Below are positions 18,203 through 26,811 of a DNA stretch of 64,000 nt, piece by piece. The translations under genes and the position numbers were made by a program. A model generated the notes under the pieces. The model saw only the letters and a list, made by a program, of their open reading frames with translations. It was not told where the DNA came from and ran no database searches. The stretch is from AP-15 sp963846635 (GTDB taxonomy: Bacteria > Pseudomonadota > Alphaproteobacteria > ATCC43930 > CGMCC-115725). The stretch lies in contig CAWJXM010000019.1 of the NCBI GenBank assembly GCA_963846635.1, positions 124,001 through 188,000 on the forward strand, read 5' to 3'. Every line of letters starts with the position of its first letter. Position 1 is the stretch's first letter.

Positions 18203-18561
18203 ACCGGAGGGTCAGCCGCCGGGCGTCTCGTTCGGCGGCACGTCAGCGTCGCTGGCCGGTCGGATCACCAACACCGTGACCCACCGAGCACTATCCGAGG
18301 GGCCGAATGACGGTCTCACGCCGATTTTGGCAGTTCGTGGGATTGCAACGGCCCCGCGATTTGACCCTTTGCGGGCATCGCACCGGAGCTCTACACTTGG
18401 CTAACCTGTTAATTTTCAGCCCGCGACCAGCAGCGCGAAACCGTTAGTTTTCAAACCATCAACGGCCCAACGGCGGCCTGCAGTCAGTGCGACGTGGTGA
18501 CGGACATGTGCTAGGCCTCGTTGGCGCGCCTGGCCAGGTGAACACAGGAACGAGCTTCACC
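18203..18561. other. Intergenic stretch with no recognised gene
   Basis: No coding frame with family resemblance was found. It separates the intact LLM operon from the broken SnoaL-like gene. No clear terminator hairpin with a T-tract was seen. Confidence 0.5.
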
Positions 18562-18991
18562 GTGAGCACAACGACAGAGCAGAACAAGGTTGTAATCCGG
18601 CGTTTCTTCGACGTATGGAACAGCCGTCAGCCTGATGCGTTCGACGACCTCATCGCACCCGATGTTGTCCGCCATTGCGAAGCAACGCCGGGTATGGAGG
18701 CTCGGAGTCTTGATCAGGTCAAGGAATTCCTTCGGCAGGATACGGCGGTTTTTCCCGAACTCTGTCCAAACCGTTAAGCTTCTGGTCGCCGAGGGGAATC
18801 TCGTCGCTGCGTGGACCACCCATGAGGGCACGCAGCAGGGACCAATGGGCCCATTTCCACCTTCAGGTCGCAAGGCGCAATTTGATTTCGGGGCGGTGTT
18901 CCGCATCGAAGGCGGAAAGATCGCGGAGTGGTGGGTGACCTGGGACAACATGACAATACTTAGGGCACTCGGCCACCTTCCGAATGGCTGA
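18562..18991 (+). pseudogene. SnoaL-like/ester-cyclase protein, frameshifted
   Basis: From a GTG at 18562 the frame reads VSTTTEQNKVVIRRFFDVWN and on through HCEATPGMEARSLDQVKEFL, then hits a stop at 18777. The expected continuation QTVKLLVAEGNLVAAWTTHEG, FGAVFRIEGGKIAEWWVTWD is in another frame, ending at 18991. Together they give the usual ~143-residue SnoaL/NTF2-like fold, in which EGGKIAEWW is diagnostic. The switch is near 18760. The intact family acts on small organic intermediates (isomerase, cyclase, hydrolase). Confidence 0.75.
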
Positions 18992-19022
18992 GAAGAATTG
19001 AGCCAGCCTTCCCCAACGGCGG

Positions 19023-19117
19023 CCCCGCTCGACGTTCAGCTCGAAGATCTCGACCGCTTCGCCAACGAGGTGATCCCGGCCTTCCGCGACACCAAGATCG
19101 CCGCCGCGGCGCAGTAG
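19023..19117 (+). pseudogene. Remnant of LLM gene 3' end
   Basis: The DNA from about 19023 to the TAG at 19115-19117 matches the last ~95 bp of the LLM gene at 17018-18202 (PLDVQ, then DRFAKEVIPAFRDT in that gene), with a few substitutions. Nothing of the rest of the gene precedes it. It is the tail of a duplicate, separated from the middle piece at 19640-20363 and in reversed order relative to it. Confidence 0.8.
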
Positions 19118-19126
19118 GCCCCGACG

Positions 19127-19372
19127 TCAGCCGCGTGCGACCGTGACGAGGCCCTCGCCACCGTCCGTGAACTTTCTCGTGACGCAACGCACCTTTGTCA
19201 ATGGCGGGAATTCCCACGTTTCGGCATTGGGATCGTAGCCGTCGGGCTCTAGCAGCCGGAAGGTTCCGTCGGGCAAGGCCGTCGCACGGACGGGCCGCCA
19301 GACATCGATGCCTTCGTCGAGCAGCCGAACGTAGACCACCGCCTCAGTATCGGTATCCTGGCGCACCGACAT
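19127..19372 (-). CDS. Small hypothetical protein
   Basis: 81 residues from an ATG at 19372 (MSVRQDTDTEAVVYVRLLDE); an earlier in-frame start (19504) reads through low-complexity, unlikely sequence. The protein is acidic, with VVYVRLLDEGIDVWRPVRA and WEFPPLTKVRCVTRKF, suggesting a small beta-rich fold. I recognise no family. It sits between two fragments of a decayed LLM duplicate, which suggests it arrived by or was caught in the rearrangement. Confidence 0.55.
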   Translation of the reverse strand: MSVRQDTDTEAVVYVRLLDEGIDVWRPVRATALPDGTFRLLEPDGYDPNAETWEFPPLTKVRCVTRKFTDGGEGLVTVARG

Positions 19373-19639
19373 GCAAGATTTCTCCGGTTTGGTCGTCGAC
19401 AACCACCGACTGGCCGGTCCGCGGGCTGACGTGCCGTGTAGCGGTGTTTCCCTGATTAACGTAATTGGGCGCTGGGTAGCGTCGCCCGCTGGCGGTCGCT
19501 TCATCGATCAGTTCCAACGTCCAGCCCCGCTGAGCAAGCTGGATTTTGCCACTGTTGGAGCGATTTGTGCGAACCGAGTTTACGGGTCGGCAACGTTACA
19601 CCGATCGCGTTTTCTGAGGCGACTTTTCCTGCGAGAATT

Positions 19640-20363
19640 CTACGCCAAGTGCATGGACGAGCGCGGCTACGACACGTTCTGAATGGCCGAGCATCATTTT
19701 CAGCCCGAAGGCGCGGAATTGATCCCCAATCTCTTGATGATGGCGACGCATCTGTGCGGCATCACGAAGAACATAAAGATCGGCTGCGGCTTCAACATCG
19801 TGCCGATGTGGCATCCGTTGCGGCTGGCCGAGGATTACGCGATGGCCGACATCCTGACCAGCGGGCGGGTCATCTTCGGCGTCGGGCGCGGCTATCACAC
19901 CCGCGAAGTTGAGACCTTTGGCGCGCCGCTCCTCGACCAGAACGCCAACCGCGAAATGTTCGAGGAGGGTGTGGAGGTCATCTTCAAGGCGTTCGAGGGC
20001 AAGCCGTTCTCGCACAAGGGCAAGTTCTACACGATCCCGCCGGAGGTGCCGTATCGCGGCTCCACACGGAACACACTGAAGGAGATCACCTTGGTGCCGG
20101 CGCCGGAACGTTCAGCCGGTCGAATGCTGGCAGCCGCTCCAGAGCGGCTCCGAGCGCGCCTTCAATTTTATGGCCAAATATGGCATCTGCGGCGTGATCG
20201 GCGGCGGCTCGGCCGAAGGCGGTGCGGTCGAGCGGCACATGATCGGCTTCCAGCAGGCTTATGCCCGGCGCGGGATCAAGCTCGAATTGGGCGAGCGGCT
20301 CGCACTCGGCTATCAGTTCCACATCGCGTCCTCGAGCGCGAGCAGGCGATCCGCGAGGCCGCA
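19640..20363 (+). pseudogene. Decayed duplicate of the LLM oxidoreductase gene
   Basis: Homologous over about 720 bp to the middle of the intact gene at 17018-18202, with high DNA identity (visibly near 90%). The first in-frame Trp of FDTFWMAEHH is now a stop (TGA at 19680-19682). A small insertion occurs near 20060 (RGSTRNTLKE replaces RGYTLKE) and a +1 shift near 20110. Similarity ends abruptly at both ends, so about 130 N-terminal bp and the C-terminal third are missing here; a separate tail piece is at 19023-19117. Confidence 0.85.
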
Positions 20364-20512
20364 TCCTCGCAAGGCTGGATAAATCCCGCGTCACTCCATC
20401 CTTGCGCCTCGACAAGACAATGACCGAGCATTTGCCATATTCGCGGTGTAATCTCGCTTATATCGGTGCCCCTCAGCGGGTGCGCGGTTGCGAACTAAAG
20501 GAGTTGCTGAGG

Positions 20513-20554
20513 CCTGATCTCGACCTGATAAAACAGGAGAAACAGGCGGAGCGG
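20513..20554 (+). repeat. 42-bp dispersed module, copy 2
   Basis: 37 of 42 positions match 5902-5943. It lies about 105 bp before a CCCGC palindrome half-copy. In frame it reads RPDLDLIKQEKQAER, possibly the leftover N-terminus of a mobile-element-linked hypothetical protein. Confidence 0.65.
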
Positions 20555-20659
20555 GCGTGCCTGAGCGCCGCTCGGGTGATCATGCAGGCCGCGCAGCTAC
20601 CGGCGGCGCGGCAAACGCGCTGCCAGTTTCTGCTTGAGGGCGAAGGGTCGATCCCGCCG

Positions 20660-20688
20660 CCCTGGATTCCCGCTTTCGCGGGAATGAC
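20660..20688. repeat. CCCGC-TTTC-GCGGG palindrome, half copy
   Basis: CCCTGGATTCCCGCTTTCGC followed by GGGAATGAC matches the second arm of the inverted pair at 5784-5812, in the same orientation. Only one arm is present here. It lies 45 bp upstream of the amidohydrolase start. Confidence 0.8.
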
Positions 20689-20732
20689 GAATATCGGTAG
20701 AGTTTTGGTGGATATCATGGCAGGGGACGGAG

Positions 20733-21806
20733 ATGCCGCAGATCGGCGATGCAAAAGGCGACTATCCGGGGCTGGCCTACCGCAACCCGGCCGAGCTGAC
20801 AGCATGGCTTGAAAAGCGCCCGCGCGAGGCTGCCCTCGAGCCCGAGCTGCCGATCATCGATCCGCACCATCATTTCTGGGACAACCCGCAACGCGGGCGC
20901 TATCTGCTGCCCGAATTGCTCGATGATATCAGTGGCGGGCACAATATCGTCGCCACCCTCTTCCTTGAGTGCCGTTCGATGTACCGCAAGGCCGGACCGC
21001 CTGAAATGGCGCCGGTTGGCGAGGTCGAGTTCGTCAACGGCATTGCCGCGATGAGTGCGTCGGGCGGCTACGGCCCATGCTGGGTTGCCGAAGGGATTGT
21101 CGGCCACGCCGATCTGACGCTCGGCGCTCGTGTGCGTGACGTTCTCGAAGCAGAGATTGCGGCTGGCGGCGGTCGGTTCCGCGGCATCCGCCATGGCGTT
21201 TCGTGGGACGAGAATGAGGCGATCCAGAAGTATGCTACCCGTGTCGTGCCGCCGCATCTTGTGCGCGAGCCGAAATTCCGCGAGGGTTTTGCGCAATTGG
21301 CGCCGCTCGGTCTCAGCTTCGACTCCTGGCAATACCATCCGCAATTGCCGGACGCGATCGATCTCGCGCGCGCTTTTCCCGAAACCACGATCATCCTCAA
21401 TCATGTCGGCGGTGTGCTCGGCGTCGGGCCTTACGCCGGCCATCGCCCGGAGATCCTCGCCAGCTGGAAGAGGGATATCGGCGAATTGGCCAAATGCCCG
21501 AATGTTCAGGTCAAGCTCGGCGGCATCGGCATGACGTCCTTCGGCTTCGACTTCCACGAACGGGACGTACCGCCCTCTTCCGAAGAGCTCGCGGCCGCGT
21601 GGCGCCAATACATCGAACCCTGCGTCGAAGCCTTTGGTGTCGACCGCTGTATGTTCGAGAGCAATTTTCCGCCCGATAAACAATCCGGCGGCTATACCGA
21701 ACTGTGGAACGCATTTAAGCGCATAACGGCTGGTGCGTCGGCGTCCGAGAAGAAGGCGCTCTACAGCGGCACCGCGGCGCGGGTCTATCGCCTGACGGCG
21801 CCCTGA
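20733..21806 (+). CDS. Amidohydrolase family 2 protein
   Basis: 357 residues of the metal-dependent amidohydrolase 2 group, related to 2-pyrone-4,6-dicarboxylate lactonase and decarboxylase-type enzymes. The metal-binding PIIDPHHHFWDN motif is at about residues 40-50; the ILNHVGGVLG strand supplies another His; the late RCMFESNFPPDKQ places an aspartate-like position as Glu/Asn in this branch. GACGGAG precedes the ATG. It would hydrolyse a lactone or decarboxylate an acid. It lies 118 bp before an aldo/keto reductase gene on the same strand. Confidence 0.87.
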   Translation: MPQIGDAKGDYPGLAYRNPAELTAWLEKRPREAALEPELPIIDPHHHFWDNPQRGRYLLPELLDDISGGHNIVATLFLECRSMYRKAGPPEMAPVGEVEFVNGIAAMSASGGYGPCWVAEGIVGHADLTLGARVRDVLEAEIAAGGGRFRGIRHGVSWDENEAIQKYATRVVPPHLVREPKFREGFAQLAPLGLSFDSWQYHPQLPDAIDLARAFPETTIILNHVGGVLGVGPYAGHRPEILASWKRDIGELAKCPNVQVKLGGIGMTSFGFDFHERDVPPSSEELAAAWRQYIEPCVEAFGVDRCMFESNFPPDKQSGGYTELWNAFKRITAGASASEKKALYSGTAARVYRLTAP

Positions 21807-21924
21807 TATCCGATCGCGGTCTGATTGGTGATGAGGGCAAAGGGCAAGGTTGACCTGGGTCAAGGCTTCGCGCCGGGTGTCTCTTAGGCTTTGCCAAAAG
21901 CACTCGATTGGAGAACCGCGGGCG

Positions 21925-22923
21925 ATGGCGCAGTTTGAGACACGTCGGATTGGGCGTACGCCGCTCGAAGTAACGACCCTTGGCCTTGGTTGCGCCACTC
22001 TTGGCGGAACCCGTGTCGCGGTCAGTCGCGAGGAGGCAGAGGCTATCGTGCGGGCCGCCTGGGCGGCCGGGGTGCATTATATAGACACGGCACCCTTTTA
22101 CGGCTTCGGCCGATCGGAGCGCTGCGTCGGCGATGTAATGCGCGACGTTCCGCGCGATGATTGGGTATTGTCGACCAAAGTCGGGCGGCGGCTGCGACCG
22201 CGCCCCGCGTCGACGCAACCCGACAATCGCCCGATGCCGTTCGACCCCATCTACGATTATTCCTACGACGGCATCATGCGCTCGTTCGAGGACAGTCTGC
22301 AGCGCCTCGGCCTGACGCGGATCGATATCCTTTTTGTCCACGATATCGGGGCGAGGACACACGGGCGCGAGGCTCATCCAGGGCTGATGCGCACCTTGCA
22401 GGAAAGCGGCTATCGCGCGTTGGACGGTCTGCGATCGGCAGGGGTCATCAAGGCCATCGGGATCGGGGTCAATGAGCGCGAGGTGTTGCTCGAAGCGCTC
22501 GAATGGGGCGCGTGGGACGTTTTCCTGCTCGCCGGCCGCTATACATTGCTCGAACAGGCGCCGCTCGATGATTTGCTGCCGAAATGCGGTCCAGCGGGCG
22601 TGTCGATCGTCGTTGGCGGGCCGTTGAACTCCGGCATACTTGCCGGCCGCGATACCTGGAACTACGCGGCCGCGCCCCCGGACGTCGCCGCTCGGGTAGA
22701 CGCGCTCCGAGCGGTTTGCGATAGCCATAACGTCCCGCTTGTCGCGGCGGCGTTGCAATTCCCGCTCGCCCATCCCGCAGTCGCGGCAATAATTCCTGGG
22801 CCGCGCAATGCCGCAGAATTTGTGGCCAATCTGGGCTTACTGCGCCATCCGATTCCGGCGGGGCTGTGGGCCGATTTGCGCCAAGCCGGGCTCCTTCACC
22901 CTGAAGCGCCGGTGCCCAACTGA
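21925..22923 (+). CDS. Aldo/keto reductase (aldose/pyridoxal dehydrogenase-like)
   Basis: 332 residues from the ATG at 21925, just after GGAGAACCGCGGGCG. The tetrad is Asp and Tyr in YIDTAPFYGFGRSE, Lys in VLSTKVGRRL, His in ILFVHDIGARTHG. The long insert after STKVGRR (PRPASTQPDNRPMPFDPIYD) and AVAAIIPGPRNAAEF are typical of the D-threo-aldose 1-dehydrogenase and pyridoxal 4-dehydrogenase branch, which oxidise a hemiacetal or aldehyde to a lactone. Such a lactone could be handed to the upstream amidohydrolase (inference). Confidence 0.87.
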   Translation: MAQFETRRIGRTPLEVTTLGLGCATLGGTRVAVSREEAEAIVRAAWAAGVHYIDTAPFYGFGRSERCVGDVMRDVPRDDWVLSTKVGRRLRPRPASTQPDNRPMPFDPIYDYSYDGIMRSFEDSLQRLGLTRIDILFVHDIGARTHGREAHPGLMRTLQESGYRALDGLRSAGVIKAIGIGVNEREVLLEALEWGAWDVFLLAGRYTLLEQAPLDDLLPKCGPAGVSIVVGGPLNSGILAGRDTWNYAAAPPDVAARVDALRAVCDSHNVPLVAAALQFPLAHPAVAAIIPGPRNAAEFVANLGLLRHPIPAGLWADLRQAGLLHPEAPVPN

Positions 22924-23029
22924 TCGGTGGCGGGCCGGCGCGCCCGTAGTCGTGAAGCGCGAGATTGCACAAGGCGTGTCGCTCCCGCCAATCGGCGGCT
23001 AATTTGCTGTCCAGTTCGCCCAGATCGGG

Positions 23030-25643
23030 TCAGATCACGCCTTCTTCGGCGAGCCGTTCAACCTCGCTTGGCGAGCGGCCGAGCAGCTCGGCCAATACCC
23101 ACATATTATCTTCGCCATAGCACGGCGCGCCGCGATTGGTCGGGCCGCCGATATAGGCGGGTGTCGCGCTGAACTTCATCGGCAGTTCATAGATCGGCCA
23201 AGTCCCGATCTTGGTGCCGGTAACCTCGGTCAGCCATTTCAGATGCTGCAGTTGCGGGTCGGTGTCGCAGCGATCCTCGGCATTCTGACACACCCCGGCG
23301 GGTACCCCAGCACGCTGCAATTTCGTCATGCACTCGTAGCGATCCTGGGTGCGGGTCCAAGTCTCGACCACTGCATCGAGCGCGTCCTGATGCTGCAGGC
23401 GGTGCTCCAAGGTCTCGAAACGCGAGATCGGCGAGCCACCCGCGCTGCCCCGCGACCTCAGCCAGCGCGCGCCATTCGCTATCGGTAAAGCACGCGATCG
23501 CGATCCAGCGATCCTTGCCGGTGCAGCGGTAAGCCCCGTGCGGGGCGGCCGGCTTATAAGGCGAGCGATTGCCGTAACGCCGCCATTCGCGGCCATTGGC
23601 GGACCAGTCGAGGATCGTGGCACCCGTCAAAAAGATCCCCAACTCGCATTGCGAGGCGTCGATCCACTGGCCTTCACCGGTGCGCTCGCGGTGATAGAGT
23701 GCCCCAAGCAAGGCCAGCGCATAGCCGTAGGCGCCCATCCAATCGAGATAGGAATAACCCCAGCCGACCGGCATTGCTGGTTCGGGCAAGCCCGACATGT
23801 CGCCCTGCCCGCCAAAGGCGGCGGCAACCGGGCCCACGGTGCGCATCCGTCCATACGTCCCGTGCGCTCCCATGCCGGATTGCTGGATATAGATGACGTC
23901 CGGCCGAATGCTCTTTATGACGTCGTAGCCGAGCCCCAAGCGCTGCAATACGCCTGGTGAGAAGCCTTCGGCGACGACATCGCAGATGCGCACGAGATCT
24001 TTGGCGATCTGCAATCCCTTTGGATGGCGGATATTCAATGAGATGCCGCGCTTGCCGGCATTTTTGTTGTTGAATTGGCCGCCCATGTCGGAATCTCTGA
24101 CCCCTGGCAAAGGGCCGGTGGCGGCGTCGCGCGCAGCCCGGCCACCAACCGGCGCCATTGCCGCCAGCCTGGTGTCCGGGTTATCCTTCCACTCGACTTT
24201 CAGGCTTTCCGCCCCCATTGCCGCCAAAAATCGGGTGCCGCCTGCCGAGGCCAGAAACCAGGCAAAGTCGAGGATCCTGACGCCCTGCAGCGGGAACGGC
24301 TTGTTGTGCAATGCTGAGAGACGTGGGTTTGGAACGGTGCGCGGCGTCGCGGGTACGCAGGGCCGTCGGGCCGCTTCGCCAAGGATTTCCGCCGTGTCTT
24401 CGCCAAGCAATGGTGCGCGTCGTCCGACCTGCCAACTGGTTTTGTTGCTGAGCCATTTGCTGGTCGGATAGCGATAGCTGCGGCCCTGCTCGGGATGCGG
24501 CAGGTCGGCAAAGGTCTTGCGCGCCAGCCAATGCTCATCGAGCGCGTTCTCGTGTGGCTTGCGCAGCGGCGCCCACAGCAATCCTGCGTCCTGAGCCTCA
24601 CGCCAGGGCATGTCGGCATAGGTCCAGGCCCGGGTAAAGCGCTGCACGATATCGAGCATATGCGCTCGCGCCGCATCGCTGGCGGCGGTGCCGGGCACTT
24701 GGCGCGCCCGCAGATCGGCATCGGGCGGCGGCGGCTGCAGATCGGCCTGCATCCCGTATTTCGACAATAGCGGGACCAAGTTCTTCAGGTCGCGCGCACC
24801 CATGCCGTGAGTGATGAACCAGCGCCCATCCTTGGTATGACATATCCCGGGGGAGTGGTTCGGGGTCTCCGCGGCGTGCCGGTTGGTCAGCCGCCACAGC
24901 GGCACCCGGCGCATGACCCAATACATGATGTCCTGCTCGGGGTTCTTCGACACCGCCTCGTGCACGGCGAGCGATACATACTGTCCTTCGCCGCTGCGAT
25001 GCCGATGGATCAGCGCGGCGATGATGCCCGTTGCCAACTGCTCGCCGGCAATATGGTAAGCGTTCCAAACCTGCGGGGCGATTGGCGGCGTATCGTATTC
25101 GAGGTTCGGATCCGGGTCGTAGCCGCAATTCATCATCACGCCGCCAAGCGCGAGATGGATCAGATCCGAAGCCTTTAAATCCCGCCACGGACCGTCATCG
25201 CCAAACGGCGTCATGCGTGCCGTAACCAGCCGTGGAAATCGGGCGCTGAGGGCGGCGCGCTCAAGCCCGAGCGCTGCGTTCAACGCCCCGCAGCTCGCAT
25301 CGAGGAGGACGTCGGCACCGTCGAGCAGATGCAACAAGCGCTCGCAAGCCGATGGCTCATGCAAATCCAGCACCAGGGATTTTTTGTTCCGGTTATAATT
25401 CCAGAAGAACAGCGAGCGCTCCGGGCCCGGCTCGTCCTCAAGGAAAGGCCCGATCCGGCGCGTCGGGTTACCCTCCGGCGGCTCGATCTTGATGACCTCG
25501 GCGCCGAGCCCGGCGAGGAGCAGCCCGGTATATTCGGCCCGTTCGTCGGCGACCTCGATAACCCGGATGCCGGTCAGCATGCCGGGATCGGCATTGCCCA
25601 TCATCTCGCCCGGTCCAGGAGCACTCACGCCAATCTCCGCCAC
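23030..25643 (-). pseudogene. Fused CaiB/BaiF family III CoA-transferase, frameshifted
   Basis: Two complete type III CoA-transferase domains in one chain. Domain 1 (about residues 20-400) has GIRVIEVADERAEYTGLLLAGLGAEVIKIEPP and SLFFWNYNRNKKSLVLDL; domain 2 (about 430 on) has GVRILDFAWFLASAGGTRFLAAMGAESLKVEW and RTGEGQWIDASQCE. Family members move CoA between organic acids at the dimer interface. Near 23430 the frame breaks after ALAEVAGQRG; the expected end (CMTKLQRAGVPAGVCQNAED to EEGVI) continues in another frame to a stop at 23030, total about 871 codons. Without the shift domain 2 loses its C-terminal closing segment. Confidence 0.82.
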
Positions 25644-25810
25644 GGCCCTCTCCCTCTCACTATCATTACTGCCTGCTCCACGCGCACCCTACTGGGCAAC
25701 GCCATCGCCCGGAATGGAAAACAGCGCGATTATTCTCGGGTGGAACGATGCAGGTGGGTCCAAGGAAAACGGGGTTGTAGCGGCGTCGAGACTGGCCCCT
25801 CGCGGGTCGT

Positions 25811-26581
25811 TCAGGTCCCGATCAGCCCCAGTTGCGGACTCGACGGCTCGGCGAAGCGGCGCTTCGGAATGCGTCCGGCAAGCCGCGCAAGGCGACCCGC
25901 CTCGACGCCGGTACGCATCGCTGCCGCCATCCGCCGGGGATCGTGCGATTTGGCGATCGCGGTGTTGACGAGGACGGCGTCGCATCCGAGCTCCATGGCG
26001 AGCGCTGCATCCGAAGCGGTTCCGATCCCCGCGTCGAGCACGACCGGCACCGGGCTGCGCGAGCAAATGAGCTCAATCGCCGCGGGATTAGCGATGCCGC
26101 CGCCCGAGCCGATCAGCGAGCCAAGCGGCATTACGGCGGCGCAGCCGACATCCGCAAGCTTCTGACAGGCAACCGGATCCTCGTTGCAATAGGGAAGCAC
26201 GATGAAGCCGCTGCGCACCAACTCGTCGGCGGCATGGACGAGCTGCTCAACATCGGGATACAGCGTCTCGCGGTCGCCGATCAGCTCGAGTTTGACCCAA
26301 TTTGTGTCGAGCGCCTCGCGCGCCAGTTCTGCCGTCAGGATCGCGTCGCGGGCGGTGACGCACCCTGCGGTATTCGGCAGCAGCCGAAAGCGGCCGCCGA
26401 GCAGATCAACGAGGCTTTCAGCATAGCCTTCAAGACTGATGCGGCGGATCGAGACAGTAACCAATTCGGCGCCGCTCGTTTCGAGACAATCAAGCAGCAC
26501 CTGCTGGTTAGGGTAGCCGGCAGTGCCGACGAAAAGCCGAGAAGACAGCGTTGTGCCTGCAATCGTCAACGGGTCGGTCAT
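25811..26581 (-). CDS. thiG: Thiazole synthase ThiG
   Basis: 256 residues. ThiG condenses 1-deoxy-xylulose 5-phosphate, dehydroglycine and ThiS-thiocarboxylate to the thiazole phosphate of thiamine. Visible: SRLFVGTAGYPNQQVLLDCL, the Schiff-base Lys region NWVKLELIGD, GFIVLPYCNEDPVACQKL, MPLGSLIGSGGG and VLDAGIGTASDAALAMELG, all diagnostic. It is the last gene of thiO-thiS-thiG on this strand, 23 bp after thiS. Regulation is probably by the TPP riboswitch upstream of thiO. Confidence 0.95.
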   Translation of the reverse strand: MTDPLTIAGTTLSSRLFVGTAGYPNQQVLLDCLETSGAELVTVSIRRISLEGYAESLVDLLGGRFRLLPNTAGCVTARDAILTAELAREALDTNWVKLELIGDRETLYPDVEQLVHAADELVRSGFIVLPYCNEDPVACQKLADVGCAAVMPLGSLIGSGGGIANPAAIELICSRSPVPVVLDAGIGTASDAALAMELGCDAVLVNTAIAKSHDPRRMAAAMRTGVEAGRLARLAGRIPKRRFAEPSSPQLGLIGT

Positions 26582-26604
26582 AGCTGGTTCCTGATGGATG
26601 GGCC

Positions 26605-26811
26605 TCAGCCCCCAGAGAATGGGCGAACAATTTCGACATCATCACCCGGCGACAGGCGATGCGCTAGCCATTCGCGCCGGCGCAAGACGGCGCCGTTGAC
26701 GGCAATGGCGAGAAACCGCGCGTTCGGGTCGATGCCGCGCGCCGCAAGCAGCTCGGCCACGGTCGCGACTGCGACCTCGTCCTCGACGCCGTTGATCCGC
26801 AGCCGAATCAT
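26605..26811 (-). CDS. thiS: Sulfur carrier protein ThiS
   Basis: 68 residues with a ubiquitin-like beta-grasp and the required C-terminal Gly-Gly (EIVRPFSGG), which is adenylated and thiocarboxylated to donate sulfur to ThiG. Motif pieces include ARFLAIAVNGAVLRRREW and LSPGDDVEIV. Its start overlaps the thiO stop by 4 bp (26808-26811), so the two are translationally coupled. Confidence 0.94.
   Translation of the reverse strand: MIRLRINGVEDEVAVATVAELLAARGIDPNARFLAIAVNGAVLRRREWLAHRLSPGDDVEIVRPFSGG

Noticed and set aside
20715..21998. A 427-codon open frame on the minus strand.
   Set aside because: Antisense to the amidohydrolase at 20733-21806, which has the PHHHFWD metal motif; the reverse frame has no family resemblance.
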